From contig NC_088930.1 in the NCBI RefSeq assembly GCF_038396675.1, forward strand, positions 39,177,501 to 39,241,500: 64,000 bases of DNA, in the 5' to 3' direction. The notes beneath the pieces were generated by a model. The model made no database searches. It had not been told where the DNA came from and saw only the letters and a program-made list of their open reading frames with translations. A program made the position numbers and the translations under genes. The DNA comes from Hydra vulgaris (taxonomy: Eukaryota > Cnidaria > Hydrozoa > Anthoathecata > Hydridae). Shown here one piece after another: positions 52,721-64,000 of this stretch (positions are counted from its first letter, which is position 1; each line of letters starts with the position of its first letter).

Positions 52721-53679
52721 TTTTTAGAGATATATAATTTTAGTCTTCCATTTTCTTTTAAACATTTTGAAATATCATCACATCGGAATGATCCAGGATC
52801 AAGGCCGTCGCAATCGGGTGTGTTGGGGTGTGTGACACCCCTCCCCCAATCAATTAAATTTTTTACCATTAGTCTAGAATATAGACTTTTTTGTTATTTC
52901 AGTCGGCAAATCAGAATCTTTTTTAATTACTTAATCTTGGACTATTTATCTTCTGCCGGTGTAACAAAATAAGTATTCCCATTATAAAACTTTCCATCGG
53001 CCGAAACATACTTTCCGGGGGGAAAATTTATTTCGAAATAATATTTCCCCTCTTGTATAATTTTTTCCTCCATCTGCGAAATAAAATTTCCTCTGTTAGA
53101 TTAGTTCCCCCTAAATATTTTCTTAAATATACAAATTGATATGATTGCGCAATAAAATGTTAAAGAATGATCTAATTAAATACTAAATCTTAATAACTAT
53201 ACTATCTCTTTAAATGCTAAATTAACCAACATAAAAAAACAATAAATAACAAGACAAAGTTTCAATTGAATCAAACGCATTAAAAAAAAAAAATTTACGT
53301 CAGATAAGTTTAAACTCGGTTTCTTTAAAAAATTGATAACAATTACTTACAATAATTATTAACAAAATAACTTCGTGCAAGTTTAAAACGTTTGTGAATG
53401 TTTTAAAAAGCATAGGCACGTTAGTTTTCGATTTTTTGGACTATTTATGAACTAGTAATTCAAATCTGTATGAGTACTTTGTTAAGCCTAGTAAAAAAAA
53501 TTCATAAAATTAAGGATCATTTATATGAAATAACTTACAATTTTTATTTATTATAGTTATTTACTATCAGTAAAAAACAAGAATATTTGTGAACGTTTAT
53601 TATTCAACTAGTAACATAAAAGTTCAAAACTTGCAAATATAAGTTGTTTTTGTTTTATTTAACTATTTAAAACAAGAAT

Positions 53680-54345
53680 GTGAAAAAAGAAGAAAGCGAG
53701 GTTCTAGTTATATATCTCGGGAAAAAGGAATATCCATCGAAGTATACGAAAGACGATAAGAGGAAACTTCGAAAGAAAGCAGAATCCTTCCAGTTGGTAC
53801 ATGGAGAATTATTTCATATCGGAAATGAAAAACGACTACAACGAGTTGTAATTGGAGAAGAAGAGCGAAACCTGTATAATACGAAATTTCCATAGCAACA
53901 TAGTTGGAGGATGTCACTTTGGGCAAAACGCCACGATTAAAAAGCAACTGAGAGGTATATAAGTCGATTTCAAAAGACATACGCGAATTTGTCGGATCCT
54001 GCCCTAAATGTCAACGTGCGAATCCTAACAACAAACCATCACCTGCGACGCTCCATCCTATCCCAGTTCATGACATTTTTCGGGATTAACAAGTTAGACT
54101 TGTTAATCCCGAAAGTTTCCTTCCAGTAACAGCAACACCATGCACACTACAACAAAATGCATCGGACTGCGGTGTTTATGCAGCTGCCTTTGCATTTCAG
54201 TTGGCAATTTATGGAAAAAATGGTATGACACAAGCATTTGAAAACAAAATGATGCGCTCTCATCTCATTTGCTGTTTGGATACATCAATCATCACACCTT
54301 TTCCAAAAACCGACTCACGTAAACATGAACGCAAGAAGCTGATGT
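53680..54345 (+). pseudogene. Deleted integrase/Ulp1-protease transposon (Ginger/KRBA2 type)
   Basis: 53680-53890 encodes the start of an integrase zinc-binding domain (LVHGELFHIGNEKRLQRVVI). VGGCHFGQNATIKK (about 53905-53945) and GSCPKCQRANPNNKPSPATL (53994-54053) are in shifted frames and supply the H and CxxC of an HHCC finger. After HPIPVHDIF the integrase core is missing. From about 54110 the frame instead encodes QQNASDCGVYAAAFAFQLAI, the catalytic Cys block of a Ulp1-like (C48) peptidase, up to ERKKLM and a stop at 54345. Fusion of such integrases and Ulp1 domains is known in Ginger-type cut-and-paste transposons. This copy has a large internal deletion plus frameshifts. Confidence 0.65.
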
Positions 54346-54968
54346 AAATTATTAACATTTAGAACATGTTGTTTAGTATTTTTAAACTATAATTTAATTA
54401 CTAAATTACGTTTTTATTTTATTTTGATCGTTTTTTTTTAAATAAAATGCTGGGGGTCATGTGAAAATTCTGCATCAAGATCCGCCATGCATATTAACGT
54501 TCCTTGGTATCGGTCATAATTAACGTTCAGGCATGTTATTTAATAAATAAAAAAGCGTAACAATAATTACTAATGTTTTATCGAAAAAACAAAAGTTTTA
54601 GTAAAAATTTTATTGGGGGAATACTTATTACGGGCGGGGAAGAAATAATGTATCCCTCCAGAATGCTTGTACTAGAATATACTTTCCGAGGGAAAGTTTG
54701 TCCCGGTACATACTTTCCGGGGGGACAAAAATATGGGGAGAACATTTGTCACGCGACAATTAAAATGTTTTACACAAAATTCTGAGTTTCCATAACAGTC
54801 TACTTACTATATCTTATTTAAATCATTATTAACTTCTAATTTTTAATAATCATTAGATATTAATAATGATTTTGTAAATATTGCAAATAAATAAAAGATT
54901 TTTACTACTGAGTATAAGTCTTGTATTACAAATATATGCTTAATAAAATAGTAGAAGTTATTTGTAAC

Positions 54969-55077
54969 CAGTGACGGACCCAGGAATTTTTGGTGGTGGT
55001 GGGGGGGGGGGCGGCGGGGGAGTTGAAATAATTTTGTACTTTATGCATTTCAAAATCCGCTCCTGGATCCGTCACTG
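54969..55077. mobile_element. 109-bp hAT MITE with G-run
   Basis: CAGTGACGGACCCAGGAA at the left and TCCTGGATCCGTCACTG at the right. It is flanked by TTTGTAAC (54961-54968) and TATGTAAC (55078-55085), an 8-bp duplication with one difference. Inside are GGTGGTGGTG and about a dozen consecutive G, which could form a G-quadruplex. Confidence 0.8.
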
Positions 55078-55089
55078 TATGTAACAAAA

Positions 55090-56250
55090 GATAAATTTAC
55101 AGTTGCAGAACTTTTTTTATTTTTATTATCAACGTAATAAGTTTTCAAGTATGAACCCCAATATTAGATGAAATAATTACTGTCCTAGCCACTCCTAAAT
55201 GTTTATCGAACGTAAATTACAATCTAGACCTTAAAATAAATATAATTATAATAAATATACTATCTAATATAATTAGTTAGCTAAAGTTAGCATTAATGCT
55301 GCAATTAAAGAAGAAAGGAAAATAAGTTTTAAAAAAATGTATAAGAAGAATACAATAATCAACATAGATATCTTAGATAAAGGTTGAACAAAATGGAGGT
55401 ACGCTTCACTGTGATCATCCTGTACTTTCTTATAATAATGTACTTAATGGTATAGAGTTTTTGATATGCTTTATTGAAAATTATGACTTTTTTCTATATT
55501 TTATCTTAACATCATGCAAAATATTAGTATATGAGATGATTTTGTATATGACATGAAATGTATGGAGTTTGCGATCTCAAACTTTTTTAAAGGGCAAACG
55601 CGCAATGCAATTTTTAAAACCAATTTTTTCACATTTGATATTTATAATAAAACTTTTTGAAAAATAAAAAAAAAATCAATTAAGTAAGTAAAAGTAGAAA
55701 TACATTAATAATAACAAACAGAAAGTAAAAATAATATTCATTTCAATGAAATGTAATCGATTCAATAAAAGTTATAAAAATCGCCATAGAAATGAAGAAA
55801 AAAACTCATTAGTTTTGAGACAGATGTTTTCAATTTGCTATTCAAACCAAAGCTTCTGATAATTTATGATGTCATCAAAAACAACTTACTAAAGTAGAAG
55901 TAAAAACACAAAACATTTCAAAAATTATTTGTTCTCAAGTCAGCCAGTCAACATGACTTGGTATTGAAAAATGACATCTAAATAGGTCATTTCTACTACT
56001 TTTTTTAGAAGTGTTAAAGTTTTATAACGTATATGTAAATTAAAAAAATGTTTGCATCGGTTTGCCACATAACCATAAAAGCTAATTTGGATATTTTTTT
56101 GGACAATTTTGGATACTTTGGCAAAAGCAGTTTCTATAGTAACAGCATACTATAGTTTTCAGACTCAAATCTTTAAAAAAACTTTTGCTTTTTTTATTTC
56201 CTACCACAAAGTTTCTAAACTTTATATGCTTTCATTTTATACAAATCATA
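55090..56250. other. No gene seen
   Basis: AT-rich sequence; no exon, RNA gene or element could be supported. Confidence 0.5.
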
Positions 56251-56261
56251 ACATCCAACCT

Positions 56262-56640
56262 ATACATATATCATGTTCATCCTATTTATACAAATATCAT
56301 CTTCATCCCATCTATTCATATATCATCTTCATATCATCTATACAGTTATCATGTTCATCCCGTCTATACATATATCATTTTCGTATCATCTGTACCTATA
56401 TCATCCCATCTATGCATATACCATCTTCATCGCATCTATACATATATCATGTTCATCCCATCTATATATATATATCATTTTCGTATCATCTGTACCTATA
56501 TCATGTTCATCCTATCTATACATATACCATCTTCATCGCATCTATACATATATCATGTTCATCCCATTTATACATATATCATCTTCATATCATCTATACT
56601 TATATCATCTATACATATATCATCTTCGTAACATCTTATA
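56262..56640 (+). repeat. 26-bp minisatellite, about 14 units
   Basis: Degenerate units of ATATATCATGTTCATCCCAT plus CTATAC. Because 26 is not a multiple of three and the unit has no stop in any of its three readings, all three frames stay open (141-180 codons) with His/Ile/Tyr/Ser-rich translations. These are not taken as genes. Confidence 0.9.
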
Positions 56641-56649
56641 TAGAGATTT

Positions 56650-58670
56650 AAATCTGAAGAATATATTTTTTTCAAATATAAAATATTTTTATATTTGAAA
56701 AAAAAACTTTAAAAATTATTTTACTGCGCATATTATTTTTGTAAGCATTATAGGTGGGTTACTTTAGCAACGTTCGATATTTCAATAAGCAATAAAAAAA
56801 GCATAACAAGAGTAAAGTAAAGGAAATTGACTTTAGAACTTTGTTATCCAAAGATTGAAGCTAAGGGATATTTGAGCCAAGAAGACATTACCTGACTCTC
56901 TTTATTTATAATATATGCCCCATATAAAAAACAAAATATTGTATTTATGTAATAATGACAATCTTTTCTGCTAAATATTTTTTTTATCTGTAAACAACTT
57001 TGTCACAATCGTCGTCAAAAAAACTCGTTTTAAAAAAAAATCAAGACAACAATACAACTTTATCTATGTAGAAAAAAGCTATTTAAATTAGCGTTTCAAT
57101 AGGTTTTTGAATTCTGAACAAGGACACTGGATTCATAAAAAGAAATAAACATAAATAAAAAAATAGAACTTTGGACTTAGTTGATATCACAGCTTCTATT
57201 GTAATTTTAAACATCAAATTCAAGCATCAATTAGAAACTATTTTTTAATTTTTTTTTATTTGTGTATTTCGTACTCTGCGTCATTAACTTTTAGTATTAT
57301 TATAAAATTAAAAGCATAAAAATTATATATGAAATTGAAAGCATAAAAACAAAAAGTTAAAGTTAAACTAGGCTAAAAATTACTTAGTTATATAAATATA
57401 ATTTAAATATTTAAAATATTAGAATATTTAAAATAAGTTATTTAACTTGTTTAGTTAGTCCTGAGAAAATGTAATTGAAAGTGATAAACTTTTTTTTACT
57501 TTATTTGTTGAATTCTATTTTTCATTTATTTTTTATTTTTAATTAAACTGTACTGAGTAATATTTCCATAATTTTATAAAATTTGATCCTATTTCAAATT
57601 AAAAAAAAAAAAAAAAGAAAGAAAAAAAAACGCAATTTCAATGTAAACACGCAATGTTTACAAAGATGATGCACGCAAACTCTAAAATGGAAAAAGAAAG
57701 TGAAAACAAAAAATAAATTTCGTATTAAGTCTTTCGTGCATATCAAAACAAAAAACAAAAAACAATTCAATTGTTTTTCTATGGGTGTACATATATAGTG
57801 TATACAAGGCTGGTGTCGAGTGAGGGTTGGGAGTTGGGTATTTTACGAGTTTTGCCAACTAAAAAAAAATAAAAAAAACCTCCTCAAAATTTCCAATTTA
57901 CCGACAAGTGACAATAGTCTGTCAACTGTATCAAAAAAAAAAATTCCAATTTGCCGACTGAAGGTACAAAAACGCCGACTAATGGTGCAAATATTTATAT
58001 ACTGAGTATGAGAGGTCACTCCATCCTTTCCCGCCGGCCTTATGTGTATGTACTAAGCATCGTTTTCGATTACAAATGTACTCATTTGTGTAGAGTTTTT
58101 GATGATTGCCAACAAATCTCCAGCTAAAATTTTTAAAAGTAATAATAATAATAATAATAAAAAAGAATGGTAGCTTAACCTTGATTCCTGTATTTGATCA
58201 GAGCAGGCAGAACTGAAGGAAATATCTGTTCAATGGCAGAGGCAAATGTGTAAAAAAACATTTTTATTTTAAAATTTCTTTAAATATAATTTTATTTTTC
58301 AATTAAAATATGTCAACAAAATTTCTCCTCCCCTGAATAAGTATAAATATAACTATATTTAGAAACTTTTTTCGTTCTAAAGTTTCATTAAACGTTTTAG
58401 ATAATGAAACAAATTGATAACGTCATTAAAATAATATATTTTTTGTTATTGTTGGAAGGTATTTTAAAAATGAAAAAACTTTTACAAAAACTTATTTTTA
58501 TTCAAACAATAATTTGAATATTTTCATTTCTATTTAAAAAAAAATGCTTTTTAAATCGTTCTCTTAATGATTGAGTTTTAATCTTTTTTTTTTTTTAATT
58601 AAAAAGTATACTAAAGTTGCTAATCAGAAATATAATTTGTGACTACACTGGGAAAAGCTCAACAAATTTA
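56650..58670. other. No gene seen
   Basis: AT-rich sequence. About 57800-58050 has somewhat higher GC content with repeated TTTGCCGACT/TTTACCGACA phrases, probably a worn repeat. A short (AAT)n run lies near 58140. Confidence 0.5.
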
Positions 58671-58679
58671 GTTATGTCC

Positions 58680-58767
58680 CAGTTGGCACTGGACGTAAAA
58701 AACGACGTCGTATGAACGTTCAAAATACATTAAAAAGACGGGTTTTTTTTACGTCCTGTGTCAACTG
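58680..58767. mobile_element. 88-bp MITE
   Basis: CAGTTGGCACTGGACGTAAA at the left and TTTACGTCCTGTGTCAACTG at the right are inverted with two differences. Confidence 0.75.
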
Positions 58768-58910
58768 AAGTGTAACCTTTTGGTTAGGAAAAGAAGGCAG
58801 GATTTTTCGGCAAGTTTAAACTGTTACGTTCTATCAAGAACTTTTCACTCAAAGAATTAGATCTAAACCTTTTTTTTTTAAATTGCCATTGCCGCTTTCA
58901 AAACAAAAAA

Positions 58911-59080
58911 TTTTTTTGTGTTTATACCAACTATCATAAAATGTTTTTTCATTAATTAACTATTCATAAATAGTTTTTCGTCCATTATAATGGCATCTCT
59001 TCACCATACATTGCTATTTGTCAATTTTATTAGGCTAACAGAAAAAGCATTTAATGATCGTTGGTATAAACACAAAAACA
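58911..59080. mobile_element. 170-bp MITE
   Basis: TGTGTTTATACCAACTATCA and, inverted, TGTGTTTATACCAACGATCA form the terminal repeats, continuing for a few more bases (TAAAATG / TTAAATG). Confidence 0.7.
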
Positions 59081-59544
59081 TTTTGCTGTTGCAATTTTAA
59101 GTTATGATAATATTTGCAAGAGCAAACATTAGATAAAAGGCGCCCAAAAATTTGCTAACTTACTTTTAAAAATTTTTCTTTATTTAAAAATTTTTTCATT
59201 TATATATTGTATGCGTTGGAAATTCGTCATTTCTATCTATAAATGAAATTTGAGGTTTTTGAAACTAAAAAGAACAAGGCGTTTTTTATAATCCGCGAAA
59301 ATGTTATTTTTGGTAGCTAAAAATAATAAAGCGTGTAAACTTTTTAAAACCTAAATAAGATTGCTTAAAAAAAAACTAGTCATACCAGATTAAACTTGTT
59401 AGATTTTCCGATAAGCATATGTTTTTATTTAATCTAGCGGCTATCTAGTAACGTATCTTCAAATTAAAGTTCATTGTTATTTATAAAAGAATAAACAAAA
59501 GTTTTTGTTACGCATATACTGTCATTGAACCTCTCCGCAAAAAA

Positions 59545-59600
59545 TCACGTGAAAACTAGCTTTATTCAACAAATCACGTGCTATATGAATAATATATAAA
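59545..59600 (+). promoter_or_regulatory. ODC promoter: two CACGTG E-boxes and a TATA box
   Basis: TCACGTGA at 59545-59552 and TCACGTGC at 59574-59581 each contain the Myc/Max-type E-box CACGTG. TATATAAA lies at 59593-59600. Transcription would start at about 59625-59632, just before a plausible non-coding exon. Vertebrate ODC1 is a classical Myc target through CACGTG sites. The assignment here rests on motif and position only. Confidence 0.5.
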
Positions 59601-59624
59601 TTGAGGATTTTTAAGTCAAAAGTT

Positions 59625-59727
59625 TAGTGTGCGGACAACAGTAACTTATACAGATCTAATAACTTTCTTCGCTTCTTTGAAAATTATTCGTCAAAAGACC
59701 CGAAGGCAGTTCACCATTTGTGAACTT
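59625..59727 (+). other. Probable non-coding first exon of the ODC gene
   Basis: The sequence after the TATA box runs to a consensus donor, CTT|GTAAGT, at 59728. The ODC start codon at 60578 is preceded directly by an acceptor (TTTTTTAG), so a 5' UTR exon must exist upstream. This is the best candidate, giving an intron of 850 bp that contains a TA microsatellite. Confidence 0.45.
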
Positions 59728-60423
59728 GTAAGTATCGTCGTATTCTTTTACTTTGGCTATAAGGTTTTCTCAATAAACTTTTCTTGTCCTTACTATAAGT
59801 TAAAAGTTCTAAAAACTGTATGCAAAGGGCCAAAATATTACGATTCAAACGTTTATCTCTAAATTTAAAAGAGTTTTCTCATAACTTTTTTCAATTCAAA
59901 GCTGTTATCCACTTTTATAAAATAAGTTATGATTAAGCAATAAAATTAACTTCATTTAATTAATTACATAAAAGTTACAAGTTACTCTTTGTAAAGCTAT
60001 TAATAAAGTTTTGATAATTATATTAATAGTTTAAATTAGTTAATAGCAAAAAGTTATTAAATTTGACAGCCTAAAATTTCTTAGTAGGCTTATTATTTTT
60101 TTTTAAATCCTAAAGAAAGTATAACCTAAAAATCCTAAAGAAAGTATAACCTTGATAAACATAAACCTATAAAGAGAGTTTGATTAGTAATTAAATGTAT
60201 TCTTAATATGTATGTATTTAATTCTTGTAAATATATTTTAAATTCTATATATAATTGATGATTTTACATTTAAATGTATTTTTGTATTTGCTTTTAACAT
60301 TTTTTTAGGGCCACCGGCCAATTTTAATCATTTGGGCGCACGATTCTTGGGATATAAAATATAAAGCGTACAGCTAGCATTTGCTAAGTGATATAAAGGT
60401 TTTGTACAAAAAATATTGTTTTT

Positions 60424-60427
<4 letters not shown>

Positions 60428-60500
<73 letters not shown>
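60428..60500. repeat. (TA)n microsatellite
   Basis: About 36 TA units in the presumed 5' UTR intron of the ODC gene, 80 bp upstream of the start codon. Confidence 0.95.
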
Positions 60501-60503
<3 letters not shown>

Positions 60504-60577
60504 CACATACATACATATATATGTTCCTATTTACTTATTTATATTTTACATTTATTTTATACTAGCATTTTTTTTAG

Positions 60578-63500
60578 ATGAACAGTGTCACAATGAAACT
60601 GAGTACAGTTCATAAAGACTCTGTTATCAATGTTTGTAATGATGATTTCAATATGAGAGATTTACTGCGATTAAAAACTAACTCAAGTGGAAGAGAATAC
60701 AAAGATGACCCTTTCTATATATGCAACCTTGATGATGTTGTAAGAAAGTATTGGAAATTCCAAGAACATTTACCACAAGTCCAACCGTTTTTTGGTACTT
60801 TTTTTAGATAAATTTTAAGATACATGAGTTTATAGGGCGTTTAGTACCCTTTGTTTCAAGAGCACTTTTGTTGATTTGTTTTTGATATATAATTTATTTA
60901 ACTTGTATATGGTTTAGTCACATAAATGTTTTATTTTTTTGACCTATTTCAGCTGTTAAATGTAATCCAGACCCAGTGATAATTGCTTTGTTAGCATATC
61001 TTGGTGTCAATTTTGATTGTGCAAGCAAAGGTGAAATAAAAGCTGTTCTTGATTTGGGTGTTGACCCAGAAAGAATTATTTTTGCTAATCCATGCAAGCA
61101 AAACTCTTTTATCAAGTATGCTTTTTTTAATTTCTATTTTTTTCCTTTTTTGTTTAAAAGATAACTCGACGCATAAATGAGTATTAAAGTTTTATTTTTT
61201 GTTCAAACAATGATTTAAAAGTTTTGTATTAAATTATTGATAAGTTTATTAACAATTTACAAATTCTTTGATAAATTTGAAAGAAATTAATTTTAAAAAA
61301 TTTAATGGGTATAAGTTACTATTCTTTCTCTTTACTCAAAAGCTCTATAAAAGCCTCATTCTGTTTATATTGTTTTCATGTAATTTATTTGCTATGTGAT
61401 TAATTAGATATGCCAATGAAAAAAATGTAAAGAAAATGACATTTGACAACGAAGCAGAACTATATAAGATAAAGCAACATTTTCCTGATGCAGAACTTGT
61501 TATACGCCTCAAGGTAGATGACTCCAAGTCATCTTGTCAGGTAAATTTTAATTTACTAATAATAGTTCTACAATACTATAATATAGAAATATTACTTACT
61601 ATAATAAGAATAATTCTTAATTTTTTTAAATTTGTATTAAAACTTTAAAATTCAGACTTAAAATCTTAACTTTCTCTAACCAAATATTTGATTTTCAAAA
61701 TTTTAAAATACTTAGCTTAATATACCTTACATCAAATTACATCAAAGTTAATTAAGTCGTTTAAATCATTTACAAAATTGTAATTAAATTTTTTACATAG
61801 TTTGGAATAAAATTTGGCGCTACGCTTGAAAGTGCTGAAAAACTGCTAAATATTGCTAAAGAACTTGGATTGAATGTTATTGGTGTCAGGTGATTATTTA
61901 TTTTAGTAGTTATTATTTTTACTAGTGATGTAAATTTATATAAAAATTTGTTAGTAAATTTTAATTCTTAAACCAGTGAGTTATATATTTTTAATGAAGT
62001 TCTGTATTCAATTTATAATACTATAGTTAATCCCCTATTGAGTAAAATTCTAAACTTTACTGGTCTGTAATTTTTTTTGTAATCTGTTTAATTTTACTGT
62101 GTTTTTATAAATTATTTAGTTTTCATGTTGGAAGTGGTTGCTATGATGCGTCATTGTATTATGATGCAGTAAAGTTATCAGCTACAGTTTTTGATCAAGC
62201 TGTAATTTTTTTATATTTTCAAAGTTGTAATAGTGTTTCAAATCTTATTATAAAGTACTTTGTGATGGAGCATCACAATGATGCTTTGGATACGCTATTT
62301 AAGCTAACAACTTTTTCTTTTAGGAGAATCTTGGGTTTAATTTCACTTTGCTGGACATTGGTGGTGGATTTCCTGGTGTAGAAGGAGGAAAGATTTCTTT
62401 TGAATTAGTAAGTTCTATTTCATAGATGGAAAAAGTGCTGATGGTGGATTAAAAATTGTAAGTTATTGTTTTACATCATATTATGCAGATATGATTTTAT
62501 AAATGCTTATTTATTGAACATTACTTATTGCAGACTGCCTCTCAGCTCAATCTTGGAATTGAAAAATTTTTTCCTCCTGAAAGAAATGTGAGAATAATTG
62601 CAGAACCAGGGCGTTTCTTCGTAGCATCTGCATTTACTTTAACTTGCAATGTTACTTCAATAAGAGAAGTTAGTACCAACAAAAACAGTCCACCTGGTTT
62701 CATGTACTATTTAAATGATGGGGTTTATGGTTCATTTAACTGTATTTTGTTTGACCATCAATCACCTACACCATTAACTCTGCATGAGACTGATCATTGC
62801 CCTCGATATAAGTGCAGTCTTTGGGGGCCAACCTGTGATTCAATGGATTGCATATCTAAAGATTCTTATTTACCTAAAGTAAGTTTGAATGATATATTTA
62901 TAGTTTTTCTATTTATTATTTAAATTTGAGTTCTCTACTACAGGTTAAAATGAGCTTGCTTAACAAGTTAGATCTAATTTTTGAAATGTGCACTTATGAC
63001 AGGTACTTTTTAAAAAAAGTACCAAGTAGAGTAAACATCTAGAAATGCATATAAATTTTTTTTTAAATGTTTCATAAGTTATTAGTGCATTCTATTACAG
63101 TTTATTGACAATTAACTATATATATAACAAATAACTATATTACAAGTAACTAGAAAACTTAAAATTAAAAATTTTTATTTAAACTTAAAAATTTTATTTT
63201 GTACAAATATTAGAGATAGGTTAATACTTTGAAAATTGTTTGAAGCATATCGTCGCATTGGTTTGACGAGGTTCTGAAATTTTTTCATATTAGGAGATTT
63301 TAAAAAATCTATTAACTTTTTTTTAATGTAAAATTAAAATTACTTATATTATTGTTTTTTATTTGTCTATGTATTATTTTTTTGGTTGGTGTATAAAATA
63401 AAAAAAATAATCAAAAAGCTGTTACATAATTTTTCTTATTTAGACAAAAAAAACAAACGATTTCTTTGCTATTCTCCTAATATTAAAAAAATCAGTTAAA

Positions 63501-64000
63501 ACCTTAACATACCAACGCGACGGTATGTACTGGAGATGATTTACAAAATATTAGTCCGGTATTAAGACATCCCTAACTATATTGTCGCTTCTTTTTATAA
63601 AGTTAAATTTATGAGGTAGACATAAGTCTAGGAAAACTGTTTCATGGATTAACTATGCAAAAGCAGTCTTGAGTTTTATTTTGTCCTGGGAGGGATGTTT
63701 AAGCATAACTATGTGAACATCGCTATCCAATAACTGATTATATCCTATTTGTAAAGGTTTGTTACCTTCAAATCGAAATAAGTTTATATGAGCAATTTTT
63801 ATTAAAATTTGAATCATTTTCCTTTTAACTGTAATACGTTTCATTATTTTTTCTAGCTTACGATTGGTGATTGGTTATATTTTGAAAATATGGGTGCATA
63901 CACGATCGCGCCATCAATTAAATTTAACGGATTCAAACCTCCTGTTGTTTTCTACATGTGCACTCAAAGTATGTATGAGGAAAGTATGTCTCCTAGTGAT
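60578..64000 (+). CDS. ODC1: Ornithine decarboxylase (EC 4.1.1.17), 3' end outside window
   Basis: Exons 60578-60794, 60953-61115, 61408-61540, 61801-61889, 62120-62201, 62324-62407, 62534-62878 and 63857-64000 join in phase to 419 residues with no stop. The enzyme makes putrescine from ornithine with PLP, the first step of polyamine synthesis. The PLP lysine is residue 75 in [17 protein letters not shown] carries the ring-stacking His, LDIGGGFPG and AEPGRF bind the phosphate, [13 protein letters not shown] holds the active-site Tyr/Asp, and GPTCDSMD holds the catalytic Cys/Asp of the partner subunit. All key residues are kept, so it is an active decarboxylase and not an antizyme inhibitor. 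FENMGAY starts the last visible exon. The start ATG directly follows an acceptor. About 40 residues are expected beyond the edge, if its length is like that of vertebrate ODC. Confidence 0.95.

Noticed and set aside
56109..56698. Three overlapping frames of 141-180 codons
   Set aside because: All come from a 26-bp minisatellite; composition and overlap show no selection for protein.
59629..59862. 77-residue frame upstream of ODC
   Set aside because: It begins in the probable 5' UTR exon and reads through a consensus donor into the intron; no recognisable domain.
62410..62460. Possible extra ODC exon (AGATGGAAAAAGTGCTGATGG region)
   Set aside because: The flanking exons join in phase and match ODC without it; using it would insert a stop-containing segment.

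Overview
The window is eukaryotic nuclear DNA. It is extremely AT-rich, with long (TA)n tracts, spliced genes carrying GT-AG introns of roughly 0.1 to 6 kb, and many decayed transposons. Codon use, the mix of transposon families and the cnidarian-like proteins fit Hydra best. That is a judgement from recognition; no search was run.

Three host genes are supported, all on the + strand. (1) 954-17036 is the 3' part of an IGF2BP/Imp (VICKZ) RNA-binding protein gene. It encodes a probable RRM end and four KH domains in eight exons, and one short intron is best explained as GC-AG. (2) 25160-29432 is a two-exon extended short-chain dehydrogenase (NAD-dependent epimerase-like) with an N-terminal signal peptide. 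(3) 60578-64000 is ornithine decarboxylase (ODC), eight coding exons, running off the right edge. Upstream of it are a TATA box, a likely non-coding first exon, and two CACGTG E-boxes. This is the arrangement expected of a Myc/Max-regulated ODC gene.

Most of the rest is mobile DNA, much of it nested. The IGF2BP introns hold a long foldback repeat, a hAT MITE with a perfect 8-bp target duplication, a near full-length LINE and a G-rich MITE. 17.3-20.1 kb holds a broken DNA transposase surrounded by a 17-bp repeated motif. 31.9-36.0 kb is an old repeat split by a pogo/Tigger-like element with TA target site, terminal inverted repeats, a 150-bp intron, one stop and one frameshift. 36.7-37.5, 43.7-44.8 and 47.3-48.5 kb are remnants of further transposase-like families. 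38.9-42.5 kb contains a second copy of the LINE, an 877-bp hAT-like element, a CR1-like LINE fragment inserted into another hAT-like copy, and a tRNA-derived SINE head whose B-box segment has been multiplied eight times. 42.5-45.3 kb is a TIR element. 53.7-54.3 kb is a deleted integrase/Ulp1-protease transposon (Ginger/KRBA2 type).

The host genes show no operon-like relation. The best leads are the ODC promoter architecture, the GC-AG intron, the B-box array, the nested insertions with datable target duplications, and an unusual abundance of perfect or near-perfect short palindromes.
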